DNA of 64,000 bases, taken from NCBI RefSeq assembly GCF_018617485.1, contig NZ_JACSKH010000001.1, positions 930,001 through 994,000 on the forward strand, in the 5' to 3' direction. Below the pieces are notes generated by a model, which saw nothing but the letters and a program-made list of their open reading frames with translations, searched no databases and was not told the origin of the DNA. Made by a program: the position numbers and the translations under genes. How positions within the stretch are numbered: position 1 is the first letter of the stretch; each line of letters starts with the position of its first letter. This document shows, in pieces, positions 26,655-36,028 of the stretch. The stretch comes from Exiguobacterium sp. s124. Its GTDB lineage: Bacteria; Bacillota; Bacilli; Exiguobacteriales; Exiguobacteriaceae.

Positions 26655-28820
26655 TCAGTCATCTGTCATTTTCTCATTTTCGGCTCGGAGTCGTAAAACT
26701 TCGCGCTCAGCCCAATTTGAAGGTTCACGTTCGAATACGCTAGGAATGTTGTTCCAGCGTCCTCCCGTATATTGATGAATGATGATTTGAGATTGAATCT
26801 CTTCTTCATTGTTCTCCCGTTTCACGTATACATAACGACCGTCGGAACGCTGTCTCCTTGCCTTCACGTTATCGACAAGTTGCAGTGCCATCATATCTTT
26901 GATGTACGTTTTATGTGATGCATTGAGGATTGGGAAGAGAATCTCGATTCGCTTCTTCATGTTACGCGTCATCCAGTCTGCAGAAGAACAATATAAGTCT
27001 TCTTTGCCATTTTGATAGAAATAAAAGATGCGGGAATGTTCGAGATACCGATCGATAATCGAGATGACCCGAATATTTTCAGAAACACCTTTGATACCCG
27101 GTCGTAAGCAACAGATTCCTCGGATGATCAAGTCGATTTTCACACCTGCGGACGAAGCGTCATACAATTTTGTGATGATGGCCCGATCTGTAATCGAGTT
27201 CATCTTCGCAACAATTCTACCGTTCCCATATTTCTCGTGTAGTTTGATTTCCTCTTCGATTTTGTTGAGGAAGAAGTCTTTCATATCGTCAGGAGATGTC
27301 TCGAATTGGTGCCAGGAAGGTCGTTCTCCATAACCGGATAGCCAGTTGAAAAAGTTTGTGGCATCCTCGGCAAGCTCCTCATTTGTAGTCAGGAGCCCGA
27401 TATCTGTATACAGTTTAGCCGTAGAGTCATTATAGTTGCCCGTACCAAGATGAATGAACCGCTGCAAGACGCCACCTTCTAAGATGCGAACGACGAGTGT
27501 GATCTTCGAATGTGTTTTTAGTTCTTTGTAACCGTATATGACGTGGGCACCTGCTTTTTCAAGTTGTTTAGCCCATTGAATATTTTTTTCTTCGTCAAAT
27601 CGTGCTTTCAGCTCAACGAGGACGGTGACCTGTTTGCCGCTTTCGGCCGCATCGGTCAATGCCTTGATAATCGGAGAGTCTCCAGAAACTCGGTAAAGCG
27701 TCTGTTTAATCGCCAATACGTTTGGATCTTTCGCGGCTTGGACGATGAAGCGTACAATCGGATCGAACGAGTGATAAGGATGATGAAGCAAATAGTCTTG
27801 TTTGGCAATGCTTTGGAATAAATCTTTTCCGGATTCGAGACCTTCCGGGATGAACGGAATCAACGTCTCATTGATCATGTCGTCATATTCCATCCCGATT
27901 TGACTATATATGCTAAACAGGAAGGTCAGGTCAATCGGACCATCGACAATAAAAATGTCACGGTCATGCAAATCAAGAACGTCCTGAAGCATGAATAACA
28001 GCTCTTTTCGTAACGAACGCTGTTGCACTTCGAGTCGGATGGCGACCCCATAGCGTCGTTTTTTCAATTCTTTTTCGATTTGCTTCAAGACATCCCGACT
28101 GCCCTCCTCATGAAAAGGCATATCAGCATTTCGGGTGATTCGGAACGGCATCGTCGATTCGACGACAAACCCTTTAAATAGGGAATCGATAAATTGAATA
28201 ATGATATCTTCGAGCAAAATCAAATCGGTGTGCTCCTCGTCATCGGTAGGTAGTTCAAGATAACGAGGAAGGACAGAGGGAACTTGAACTAGGGCGAGTC
28301 GTTTCTTTCCTTCGCCATTCGAAGCGATTTCAACGGCAATATTCAGCGATTTTGATAAAAGCATCGGGAAGGGACGATAGGCATCGACCGCAATCGGTGT
28401 TAAAACCGGGAAGACGTGTGTCCGAAAATATTCTTTGACGAATTCTTGTTGCGCCTTATTCAAATGTTTTGGACGTAAAAATCGTACGTTTTGATTTGAT
28501 AACTGCTTCGTGATTTTCTTGTAAGTCGCGTATTGTGTCTCAACAAGTTCTTGAGCACGCATCGAGATGGCTTTAATCTGTTGCTTCGGAGTGAGTCCTG
28601 TCTTGTCTTCCGGACGGTTAAACCCTGCGAGCACCTCATCTTTTAGTCCTCCGACACGAACCATATAAAATTCGTCGAGGTTGGAACTGAAGATTGCTAG
28701 AAACTTCAGTCGTTCCATCAAAGGGTTTCGCTCATCCATCGCTTCCTCGAGGACACGCTCGTTGAAGTCGAGCCAGCTAAGTTCACGATTATTGAAATGT
28801 TCATACGTATATTCGGACAT
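26655..28820 (-). CDS. ppk: Polyphosphate kinase (PPK1)
   Basis: Makes long-chain polyphosphate reversibly from ATP. It is 721 residues. PPK1 features: N-terminal REL SWLDFNERVLEEA region, catalytic core with KTHSKITLVV (phospho-histidine region) and HLGTGNYNDSTAKLYTD, second catalytic segment RGICCLRPGI, and C-terminal DWMTRNMKKRIE. It lies 2 bases downstream of ppx on the same strand, so synthesis and hydrolysis enzymes form one operon. B. subtilis lacks this operon at this place. Confidence 0.97.
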   Translation of the reverse strand: MSEYTYEHFNNRELSWLDFNERVLEEAMDERNPLMERLKFLAIFSSNLDEFYMVRVGGLKDEVLAGFNRPEDKTGLTPKQQIKAISMRAQELVETQYATYKKITKQLSNQNVRFLRPKHLNKAQQEFVKEYFRTHVFPVLTPIAVDAYRPFPMLLSKSLNIAVEIASNGEGKKRLALVQVPSVLPRYLELPTDDEEHTDLILLEDIIIQFIDSLFKGFVVESTMPFRITRNADMPFHEEGSRDVLKQIEKELKKRRYGVAIRLEVQQRSLRKELLFMLQDVLDLHDRDIFIVDGPIDLTFLFSIYSQIGMEYDDMINETLIPFIPEGLESGKDLFQSIAKQDYLLHHPYHSFDPIVRFIVQAAKDPNVLAIKQTLYRVSGDSPIIKALTDAAESGKQVTVLVELKARFDEEKNIQWAKQLEKAGAHVIYGYKELKTHSKITLVVRILEGGVLQRFIHLGTGNYNDSTAKLYTDIGLLTTNEELAEDATNFFNWLSGYGERPSWHQFETSPDDMKDFFLNKIEEEIKLHEKYGNGRIVAKMNSITDRAIITKLYDASSAGVKIDLIIRGICCLRPGIKGVSENIRVISIIDRYLEHSRIFYFYQNGKEDLYCSSADWMTRNMKKRIEILFPILNASHKTYIKDMMALQLVDNVKARRQRSDGRYVYVKRENNEEEIQSQIIIHQYTGGRWNNIPSVFEREPSNWAEREVLRLRAENEKMTDD

Positions 28821-28822
28821 GC

Positions 28823-30352
28823 TTACTCCTCCTCGTTCATGACGATTTCAATCGATTGATCAATGGCGCGCTCTAAATGTTTTTTGTGTCGTGTGCTGCG
28901 CTGTAACTCAAATCGAGCAGACCCGTTCGTATCAAGCGAGATTGTGAGACCATCCTTCGAGCTAGACACATGAACATCGGAGACGATTTGTCGCTCTGTC
29001 AAATCGAGGGCATCGACAAGTTTGACAATCGAACCGAGCAGCTCAAGACTCTTTAATAATTTTTGGTCAAACCACTTAGGGAATGCCTCGATATGTTGTT
29101 CTAACACGCGTTTTGATTTAAATGACGTGACGAGCGCTAGTGCGAGCCGGTCTTCATTATTCAATCCTTTGAAATCATTCGTCGTGATCAAATGGAATGT
29201 GTGGTCGCTCTTATTATTATGGTCGATATATTCGCCAATATAGGCAAGTCGGCAAGCACCTTCAAGGAGACCAGGTTCGAACGGTTTCGGCTTGATGGCC
29301 TTCTCTTCGATAAGTCCGGTATATAGCTGACGAGCCAATCGAATCAAATGTTGATGGCGGGTCGGATTTACATCGTATTGTTTTTCAAAATGACGAAAAC
29401 TTTCTTCTTTTACATCGGCAAACCGGACTTTATCGTGCTCGTGTAAATAGTTCTCATAGAACAACCCTTCACGAAGTCCATTGTTACTCATCGTGAATTC
29501 GGGCACCTTCAAATATTTCGCAAGTTCACCAATCGCTGTGACAGCTGGGGAGATGATATCCACGCGATCTTTTGAAAGTCCATCGAGTCGTCCGAGTTGT
29601 TTGCTCGACATGCTTACAAGTTCGTCAATGACTTCCTCGAGTTGATCGGATGAGATTGTATACTGATGGATTCCTTCAAGTGGAAAGTTCGACATGGTCT
29701 GTTCGACACGAACTAAGTTACGGGCCGTCCCTCCGACGCCGACAAGTGGGACACCATGTGGTTCTAGCCACTCGATTTCTTTAAAAGCTTTCTTTAAGTA
29801 TGAGGTCAAAGCTTTACGTTCGTCTTTCGTCATTGTATCGTCTTTCATGAACTCTTTCGTCAAGGTGACGGCTCCAAACGGGAAGCTATGATAAAAGACG
29901 AGTTCACGGTTCTGGAAATAGGTGACCTCCATTGATCCTCCACCGATATCGACGGAGTAACCATCTTCAACATACGTCGAATTGACAATCGCAGAGTACC
30001 CATAGAATGCTTCTTCATAATCACTTAGTAAGCGAATCGTCATACCAGTGGCGTTTTTCACCTGCTGTAAGATGTCATCCGAATTGTTCGCATTACGGAT
30101 GGCGGCTGTCGCGACAGGAAGTACATCGGTAACAGTATGATAATCATTCAATTCTTTAAAATGACGTAGCGTATCGATCAAAGCAGCGATTCCGTCATCT
30201 GTCATTTCATTCGAATCACTTATATGACTAGATAAACGAGCAACTTCTTTCACGTTTAAGCGCTCGAAATATTGACCTTCCTCATTGACTTCAAAGATGA
30301 CATTCCGGATCGAGTTGGACCCGATGTCAATGACTGCAAGTTTCTTTTCCAT
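28823..30352 (-). CDS. ppx: Exopolyphosphatase / guanosine pentaphosphatase (Ppx/GppA)
   Basis: Hydrolyses terminal phosphate from polyphosphate or pppGpp. It is 509 residues, the long form: ASKHA-fold N-terminal half with AVIDIGSNSIR, VDIGGGSMEVTYF and GVGGTARNL motifs, and a C-terminal HD-like helical domain (about 310-509). ATG at 30352 is preceded by AAGGGG on the reverse strand. First gene of the ppx-ppk operon, divergent from the Zur-controlled zinc operon. Confidence 0.94.
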   Translation of the reverse strand: MEKKLAVIDIGSNSIRNVIFEVNEEGQYFERLNVKEVARLSSHISDSNEMTDDGIAALIDTLRHFKELNDYHTVTDVLPVATAAIRNANNSDDILQQVKNATGMTIRLLSDYEEAFYGYSAIVNSTYVEDGYSVDIGGGSMEVTYFQNRELVFYHSFPFGAVTLTKEFMKDDTMTKDERKALTSYLKKAFKEIEWLEPHGVPLVGVGGTARNLVRVEQTMSNFPLEGIHQYTISSDQLEEVIDELVSMSSKQLGRLDGLSKDRVDIISPAVTAIGELAKYLKVPEFTMSNNGLREGLFYENYLHEHDKVRFADVKEESFRHFEKQYDVNPTRHQHLIRLARQLYTGLIEEKAIKPKPFEPGLLEGACRLAYIGEYIDHNNKSDHTFHLITTNDFKGLNNEDRLALALVTSFKSKRVLEQHIEAFPKWFDQKLLKSLELLGSIVKLVDALDLTERQIVSDVHVSSSKDGLTISLDTNGSARFELQRSTRHKKHLERAIDQSIEIVMNEEE

Positions 30353-30452
30353 AAAAACATCCCCTTCATATTCTTAGTGTAATCGACAAGGTTTTGGACG
30401 AACATATGATTTACGTGAATTTTAACATTTAGCATAGGAGAAACGGTCTGGC

Positions 30453-30481
30453 TTGAAGGCATGCCAGATATTCTGTATAAT
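30453..30481 (+). promoter_or_regulatory. Sigma-A promoter of znuCB-zur
   Basis: TTGAAG at 30453-30458 and a perfect TATAAT at 30476-30481, spacer 17. Confidence 0.75.
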
Positions 30482-30497
30482 ACAAACGCCTAGAAAG

Positions 30498-30512
30498 TAG
30501 AAATGATTACGA
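30498..30512 (+). promoter_or_regulatory. Zur box
   Basis: TAGAAATGATTACGA matches the Bacillus Zur operator TCGTAATNATTACGA at 12 of 14 defined positions, with a perfect right half-site. It lies about 10-24 bases downstream of the predicted start site of the znuCB-zur promoter, so Zur bound here would block transcription when zinc is plentiful. Confidence 0.75.
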
Positions 30513-30537
30513 TTTATCAAATGAGAGAAGGGATTAG

Positions 30538-31299
30538 ATGACAGCATCCGTCGTCAAATTAAACGATGTGTCCTACTACTATGATGGGACACCGGCCTTA
30601 CAACAAGTTTCGATTGATATTCGACAAGGGGACTTCGTCGCAATCGTTGGAGAAAACGGTTCTGGGAAGTCGACATTGATTCGAACGATTCTTGGTTTAC
30701 TCCATCCACAACAAGGATCCGTCGAACTGTTCGGCAAGCCGATTTCGCAGTTTAAAGACAAGTCTCGTATCAGTTACGTTTCCCAAAAAGCGGCTTCATT
30801 TAACTCGGGATTCCCGGTTACCGTTGAAGAAGTTGTGGCGATGGGAAGATATGGCCGCCTCGGTTTATTCAAGCGTCTCAAAATGGAGGACCAGGCAGCG
30901 ATTCAAAATGCATTAGAAACGGTCAACATGTGGCAGTTCCGCCATCGTAAAATTGGAGACTTGTCAGGAGGACAACAACAACGCGTCTTTATCGCACGGG
31001 CGATGGTAAACCAACCTGACCTTTTGATTTTAGACGAGCCGACGGTTGGCGTTGACCAGAAACATTTACAGGATTTTTATGAAGTGTTGCATATGCTCAG
31101 AGAACACACGACGTGTACGTTTGTTCTCGTCACTCACGACTTAAACGTTGTAACAGACCTCGTTACGAAAGTCGTCCATCTCGACCGTGGGCGCTTAGCA
31201 TGTAATTGTGGTCTCCGAGAGTATAGTGAGCTCGGTGAATTGGCAACGTCTATCAAGCCATATCCGGTGAAAGTGCTTGTTCATGAGGGTACAACATGA
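30538..31299 (+). CDS. znuC: Zinc ABC transporter ATP-binding protein
   Basis: ATPase of a high-affinity zinc importer (AdcC/ZnuC type). It is 253 residues. Walker A GENGSGKST 38-46, signature LSGGQQQR near 139, Walker B LLILDEP, H-loop LVTHD. It is first in znuC-znuB-zur, with 4- and 8-base overlaps. The cognate binding protein (ZnuA/AdcA) is not encoded in the window. Metal specificity is inferred from the family, the Zur box and the linked zur gene. Confidence 0.92.
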   Translation: MTASVVKLNDVSYYYDGTPALQQVSIDIRQGDFVAIVGENGSGKSTLIRTILGLLHPQQGSVELFGKPISQFKDKSRISYVSQKAASFNSGFPVTVEEVVAMGRYGRLGLFKRLKMEDQAAIQNALETVNMWQFRHRKIGDLSGGQQQRVFIARAMVNQPDLLILDEPTVGVDQKHLQDFYEVLHMLREHTTCTFVLVTHDLNVVTDLVTKVVHLDRGRLACNCGLREYSELGELATSIKPYPVKVLVHEGTT

Positions 31300-32153
31300 T
31301 TGCAGACCTTTGGACATACAGTTTTCTACGCTATGCGTTCATTGCAGCGCTTGTCATCGGTTTTACGGCGCCGCTCATCGGTTCATTCATCGTCGTAAGA
31401 CGAATGAGCTTGATTGCCGACGCGCTGTCCCATATGACACTTGCCGGTATTTCATTCAGTTTGTTTCTCGGGCAATACATCGCCCTGTTCGCGGACCTCA
31501 ACCCGCTCTATATGGGAACGTTAATCTCAGTATTGGCGGCACTTGGACTCAACTGGTTACGAAGTAAATATGTACACTTCCAGGAACTATCGATTCCAAT
31601 CATGATGTCAGCTGGGATGGGATTGAGTGCAATCTTTATCTCTCTATCGAGAGGGTTCTCCGTGGATTTGTCGACGCTTCTGTTCGGATCGATCTCTGCA
31701 GTGAGTCAATCAGACATCACGTTGATTGTCAGTGTAGCGGTTTTAACGGTCCTCGTGATTTTTATCTTCTATAAACAGTTACTTTTCTTGTCATTTGATG
31801 AAGAGCAAGCGAAAGTGTCAGGACTACCAAGTACGATGCTCCATCTATTGTTCATGTTCATTGTGGCACTTGTGATCGCTGTCAGTATGCGAATCGTCGG
31901 TACACTCCTCGTATCTAGTTTGATTACGTTACCGGTTGCAGCGGCGTTACGATTCACCTCAAGCTTCAAACAGACCATCCTTTGGTCGATCATCTTCGGT
32001 GAAGTTGCGACAATCGGCGGACTCGTCCTCGCTTATGACCTTGATGTTGCGCCAGGTGGAGTCATCGTCTTGATCGCGGTCGGCATCTTAGCTGGGGTCA
32101 TGGTTCTTGAGAACGTGATGAGTTTCAGGAAAAAGGAGGCACAACATGAATGA
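31296..32153 (+). CDS. znuB: Zinc ABC transporter permease
   Basis: ABC-3 family membrane permease, 285 residues with about eight hydrophobic segments. Typical stretches: FIVVRRMSLIADALSHMTLAG (N-terminal, near 30-50), GMGLSAIFISL, and LLVSSLITLPVAAALRF near the C-terminal coupling region. Start overlaps znuC by 4 bases. It forms the membrane channel for metal delivered by an unlinked binding protein. Confidence 0.92.
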   Translation: MIADLWTYSFLRYAFIAALVIGFTAPLIGSFIVVRRMSLIADALSHMTLAGISFSLFLGQYIALFADLNPLYMGTLISVLAALGLNWLRSKYVHFQELSIPIMMSAGMGLSAIFISLSRGFSVDLSTLLFGSISAVSQSDITLIVSVAVLTVLVIFIFYKQLLFLSFDEEQAKVSGLPSTMLHLLFMFIVALVIAVSMRIVGTLLVSSLITLPVAAALRFTSSFKQTILWSIIFGEVATIGGLVLAYDLDVAPGGVIVLIAVGILAGVMVLENVMSFRKKEAQHE

Positions 32154-32571
32154 GACTGAACAATTGAATCGTCTTCGTGCGTCTTCTTTGAAAGTCACGC
32201 CGAAACGTCTTGAAATGTACGCCTTTCTCTCTGAGGAAGATCGCTATATCAGCGCTAAAGAAGTGCTGGAATATATGCGAGATAAGCATCCGACGATGAG
32301 TTTTGATACGGTATATCGAAACCTCAAGTCATTTGCTGAGGAGGGGCTTCTTGAGGCGACGGAGCTTGAAGGAGAAAAATCGTTTCGTGTCACATGTGGC
32401 ACGTCACATCATCATCACCATTTAATTTGTCGAAGTTGTGGAAAGACAAAGCTCCTCGATTTGTGTCCGATGCGATTTGTGGAAACGGTCGATCCTGAAT
32501 TCGAAGTGGTCGATCATAAATTCGAGATATATGGGTATTGTAAGGAATGTAAGCAAAAGGGATTGAATTGA
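32146..32571 (+). CDS. zur: Zinc uptake regulator Zur (Fur family)
   Basis: Zinc-sensing repressor, 141 residues: winged-helix N-terminal half (KVTPKRLEMYAFL, FDTVYRNLKSF) and a metal-binding C-terminal half with structural zinc cysteines C95, C98, C132 and C135 and a HHHHH run at about 88-92. Its place after znuCB and the Zur box upstream of the operon favour Zur over Fur or PerR; it would then be autoregulated. B. subtilis zur (yqfV) sits at the same place. Confidence 0.9.
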   Translation: MNETEQLNRLRASSLKVTPKRLEMYAFLSEEDRYISAKEVLEYMRDKHPTMSFDTVYRNLKSFAEEGLLEATELEGEKSFRVTCGTSHHHHHLICRSCGKTKLLDLCPMRFVETVDPEFEVVDHKFEIYGYCKECKQKGLN

Positions 32572-32588
32572 TTCAATCCCTTTTTTGT
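32556..32588 (+). terminator. Terminator overlapping the zur stop codon
   Basis: AAAGGGATTGAAT (32556-32568) and ATTCAATCCCTTT (32571-32583) form a long perfect stem followed by T residues. The left arm includes the last zur codons. Confidence 0.85.
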
Positions 32589-32606
32589 ATCGAAAGGGGA
32601 GGTCAG

Positions 32607-33995
32607 ATGATTTACACAGCTGCAGAAATCAAACAGATTGATCAAACCGCCAACCAAAGCGGAATGCCCGATACGGTACTGATGGAGCGAGCAGCCTCGG
32701 CAATTGTACCGAAGATTCAAATCGATTCGTCTTCAACCGTTCTAGTGATTTGTGGGAAAGGAAACAACGGAGGAGACGGATGGGTCGTCGCTAGAGAGCT
32801 TGCGATGAAAGGTCATGAAGTGAGCGTGTGGTCACCACTTGGGGAGAGTAAGTCTGAGGCCGCATCGGCGCATGCCGCCTATGCGTCATCGTTTGTTCAA
32901 GTTATAGAGCAACCGATCTCTACGGACGTCATCATCGATGCCTTGTTCGGTGTCGGGTTATCGGGAGCAGTTACAGGAAAAGCAAGAGACGTCATCGAAT
33001 GGGTGAACCAACAATCGGCGAAGGTGTTGTCGATCGATGTCCCTTCAGGTATGCCGAGTGACCACGCCCGTGAGTTTGACGGCTTTGCTGTTCAGGCGAA
33101 CCATACTTATTCCTTACACGGTTATAAACGGACAGCGTTTTTAAACCGTACTGCGCCGTATTATGGACAACTTGAACGAATTGACATCGGGCTCCCACAT
33201 ACAGCGGACTGGCGTATGTTGACCGAATCGGATTTTGAACGATCACTTCTAATGCGAGATCGTTACAGCCATAAAACGGATTATGGGCATGGCATGCTGA
33301 TTGGAGGGAGTCGTCATCTTCTCGGGGCGCCGTTTATGGCGGGCCGTGCGGCACTACGTTCTGGCATCGGCCTGTTAAACCTTTCGATTCCGAGAGAGGC
33401 AAGCCCCCTCATATCGACGTTACCTGAAGCGATGTACAATCAACATTCAGATCAATTGGAAAAAACATATGATGCGATTGCAATCGGTCCTGGAATGGTA
33501 GAGGGGGAAGGGGTGGATCATATTTGGCAACAAGTAACTCGACAGTCTTGTCCCGTCATTGTAGACGCGGGAGCATTATCGAAGAGGCGACTTGAGACCC
33601 GGGGACCGCTCATCCTTACTCCACACCCTGGTGAATTTTCTAAACTGACAGGTAAGTCGGTCGAAGAGATTGAAAGTGACCGTTTCACGATTGCCTCCGA
33701 ATTTGCGAAAGAGTATCGAGTCCATTTGATTTTAAAAGGAACGTTTACACTCATCGTCGCCCCAGACGGAACAGGTGCCGTCAATACAGTTGAAGCCTCT
33801 GCTCTTGCCAAAGGAGGAAGTGGGGACGTATTGACCGGGATTTTACTTGCACTATGGGCACGTGAAGGGGGAACATGGTCACCGAATGAACAAGCCGTGC
33901 TATGGCATGCGCTCGCGGCTAAATCGATCAGTCAGACGATTCATCCAGCAAGCGTACTCGCAAGCGATGTGATTGAAGAACTTAGTCGTATATAA
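32607..33995 (+). CDS. nnrE/nnrD: Bifunctional NAD(P)HX epimerase / dehydratase
   Basis: Repairs hydrated NAD(P)H. It is 462 residues: N-terminal YjeF_N epimerase domain (about 1-205; AEIKQIDQTANQSG, CGKGNNGGDGWVVAR, DALFGVGLSG) and C-terminal ADP/ATP-dependent dehydratase of ribokinase fold (about 220-460; GHGMLIGGS, LTPHPGEFSKL, LAKGGSGDVLTGI). ATG 32607 has AAGGGGAGG just upstream; the open frame before it runs through the zur terminator. B. subtilis uses a separate dehydratase (YxkO), so the fused form here differs. Confidence 0.94.
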   Translation: MIYTAAEIKQIDQTANQSGMPDTVLMERAASAIVPKIQIDSSSTVLVICGKGNNGGDGWVVARELAMKGHEVSVWSPLGESKSEAASAHAAYASSFVQVIEQPISTDVIIDALFGVGLSGAVTGKARDVIEWVNQQSAKVLSIDVPSGMPSDHAREFDGFAVQANHTYSLHGYKRTAFLNRTAPYYGQLERIDIGLPHTADWRMLTESDFERSLLMRDRYSHKTDYGHGMLIGGSRHLLGAPFMAGRAALRSGIGLLNLSIPREASPLISTLPEAMYNQHSDQLEKTYDAIAIGPGMVEGEGVDHIWQQVTRQSCPVIVDAGALSKRRLETRGPLILTPHPGEFSKLTGKSVEEIESDRFTIASEFAKEYRVHLILKGTFTLIVAPDGTGAVNTVEASALAKGGSGDVLTGILLALWAREGGTWSPNEQAVLWHALAAKSISQTIHPASVLASDVIEELSRI

Positions 33996-33999
33996 AAAG

Positions 34000-34034
34000 A
34001 AGGCATTCCCGTTTACTGGACGGGAATGCCTTTT
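34000..34034. terminator. Bidirectional terminator between nnrD and the HAD gene
   Basis: AAGGCATTCCCGT (34000-34012), 7-base loop, ACGGGAATGCCTT (34020-34032); perfect 13-bp stem flanked by A- and T-rich ends. Confidence 0.88.
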
Positions 34035-34617
34035 AGCGTTGATTGAGAATCATTTGTTTTTCGATGTGGGCAATCTGATGATGGGCTTCGCGCCACGTTG
34101 AAATACGTGTCACGCCTTCGGGCAGCGTTTTACGATTATAGGGGGCATCGAACAATAGTACGGGAATGGATGTCTCTTCATGGATGGAAATTGCATTTTC
34201 ATAACGGTCCTCCATGAATAGTTCGAGTGACAAGTCTTTGACGACATTGATTTTATCGTGTGATCCGGTCATCACCAGTGAATCGAGTGGAAGACGGTGA
34301 CTCGTGATCCATTCTTCCGTGACTGGTCGAACCGCCTCGCTTCTTGCAGTCACGTAATGAAGATGATGTTCGTCCTTCAACTTCCACAGTACTTCTAAAA
34401 CATCAGAGTGGGGAAGGGAACGACGATAAATCGCTTCTTCATGCCCTTCTTCAATCATAAATTTCCAAAACTCGTGCTGTTCCATCGTGGTATACGTATG
34501 CAACTCATACTCTGTCGCACGATGATAATCAATGGAGTAACCGAGTGATTCATTCATATATATAAAACAACTTCTCGGGTCCGTAACGGTTCCATCTAAA
34601 TCAATGCCGATTCGCAT
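34033..34617 (-). CDS. yqfW: HAD-superfamily nucleotidase-like phosphatase (YqfW type)
   Basis: A 194-residue HAD hydrolase. Motif I is GIDLDGTVTD near residue 4 (two catalytic Asp), motif II-like TARSE near 98 and motif III/IV ELFMEDRYENA near 140. The family is annotated as putative 5'(3')-deoxyribonucleotidase; substrate not proven. On the reverse strand AGGAGG precedes the ATG at 34617; a GTG at 34635 would overlap the ribosome binding site. Position between zur and ispG matches B. subtilis yqfW. Confidence 0.88.
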   Translation of the reverse strand: MRIGIDLDGTVTDPRSCFIYMNESLGYSIDYHRATEYELHTYTTMEQHEFWKFMIEEGHEEAIYRRSLPHSDVLEVLWKLKDEHHLHYVTARSEAVRPVTEEWITSHRLPLDSLVMTGSHDKINVVKDLSLELFMEDRYENAISIHEETSIPVLLFDAPYNRKTLPEGVTRISTWREAHHQIAHIEKQMILNQR

Positions 34618-34652
34618 CTCATCACTCCTCCTCACATGCCCTCTATTCTATC

Positions 34653-34681
34653 AAAAACCCGCACGGTTGCAACCGTGCGGG
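34653..34681 (-). terminator. Terminator after ispG
   Basis: A perfect 24-base palindrome (CCCGCACGGTTG and its complement, 34658-34681) followed on the reverse strand by five T. Confidence 0.88.
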
Positions 34682-34693
34682 AATGGTTAATCA

Positions 34694-35815
34694 TTAATTG
34701 GATTGATTGGCAAGCTCTTGTTCTTCGCGCTCACGCTCAGCCATTTTCTCAGCAGCGATTGCATCGATTTCTTTTTTCAATTCCTCGACCATCGTAGCTT
34801 CAGGAACTTTACGGATGATCTTACCGTGGCGGAAAAGAAGACCTTCATTCCGGGCACCGGCGATACCGATATCAGCCTCACGGGCTTCACCAGGACCGTT
34901 TACTGCGCATCCTAGAACGGCAACTTTAATGTTGACGTTAATATTTTGGATATATTCCTCGACTTCTTTTGCAATCGAAATCAAATCGATTTCGATACGA
35001 CCACATGTCGGACAAGAAATCAATGTTGCAGCGTTCGCTGCAAGACCGAATGACTTAAGCACTTCTTTCGCAACTTTCACTTCTTCTACCGGGTCATCTG
35101 AAAGCGAGACACGAACCGTTGAACCGATTCCGAGTGAGAGGATTGCACCAAGTCCAGCTGCTGATTTAAGTGAGCCAGAGAAGAGTGGTCCTGATTCCGT
35201 GATCCCGACGTGAAGTGGGTAATCAAACGTTTTCGCAGCGAGCGTATACGCTTCAAGTGCCAAGTTCACGTCAGAGGCTTTGAGCGAGATAATTGTGTTA
35301 TAGAATCCGAGATCTTCGAGAATCTTCACGTGATGCATTGCGCTCTCGACCATTCCTTGTGCAGTCGGATAGCCATACTTTTCAAGGAATTGTTTTTCGA
35401 GTGATCCAGCGTTGACACCGATTCGAATCGGGATACCTTTTGCTTTCGCAGCGTTTACGACAGCCTCGACTTTTTCACGGCGACCGATGTTACCCGGGTT
35501 GATGCGGATTTTATCGACGCCACTTTCGATGGCTTTTAAAGCAAGCTTATAGTCGAAGTGAATATCGACGACGAGCGGGATGTTGATGCGGCTCTTGATT
35601 TCAGCGAGTGCGTCAGCTGCACGTTCGTCTGGACATGCCACGCGAACAACTTGACACCCAGCCTCTTCTAGACGTTTAATTTCGGCGACTGTCGCCTCGA
35701 CGTCGTGAGTTTTTGTTGTGGTCATAGATTGAATGACGACTTCGTTCGATCCTCCGATAATCAAGTTACCGACACGAATCGGACGAGTTAATGAACGATG
35801 CAAAATTTCTGACAT
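34694..35815 (-). CDS. ispG: 4-hydroxy-3-methylbut-2-en-1-yl diphosphate synthase IspG (GcpE)
   Basis: Penultimate enzyme of the MEP pathway, converting MEcPP to HMBPP with a [4Fe-4S] cluster. It is 373 residues: TIM-barrel N-terminal part ([30 protein letters not shown]) and cluster-binding C-terminal part with SCPTCGR and [13 protein letters not shown] 35815 (reverse strand) follows GAAGGAG; an upstream in-frame ATG at 35848 is longer than the family needs. It functions directly upstream of IspH, encoded at 19628-20581. Confidence 0.96.
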   Translation of the reverse strand: MSEILHRSLTRPIRVGNLIIGGSNEVVIQSMTTTKTHDVEATVAEIKRLEEAGCQVVRVACPDERAADALAEIKSRINIPLVVDIHFDYKLALKAIESGVDKIRINPGNIGRREKVEAVVNAAKAKGIPIRIGVNAGSLEKQFLEKYGYPTAQGMVESAMHHVKILEDLGFYNTIISLKASDVNLALEAYTLAAKTFDYPLHVGITESGPLFSGSLKSAAGLGAILSLGIGSTVRVSLSDDPVEEVKVAKEVLKSFGLAANAATLISCPTCGRIEIDLISIAKEVEEYIQNINVNIKVAVLGCAVNGPGEAREADIGIAGARNEGLLFRHGKIIRKVPEATMVEELKKEIDAIAAEKMAEREREEQELANQSN

Positions 35816-36028
35816 ATACGTAATCTCCTTCTTTTGGAAAGATTCCAATCGATTTAAGAAAATAAGGTTTCTTCATTATCATAACGAAAAGAATGTGAAA
35901 AAGCATCTAGGATGCGTAATGGATGTGTGCTCTTTACAAACTCTAACGCTATCTTAACATCTACTTCATAATTTTCCACCGTCTCAAGACCGATATAAAG
36001 GCGAGAATAGAAAAAGAGGTGACATCAC

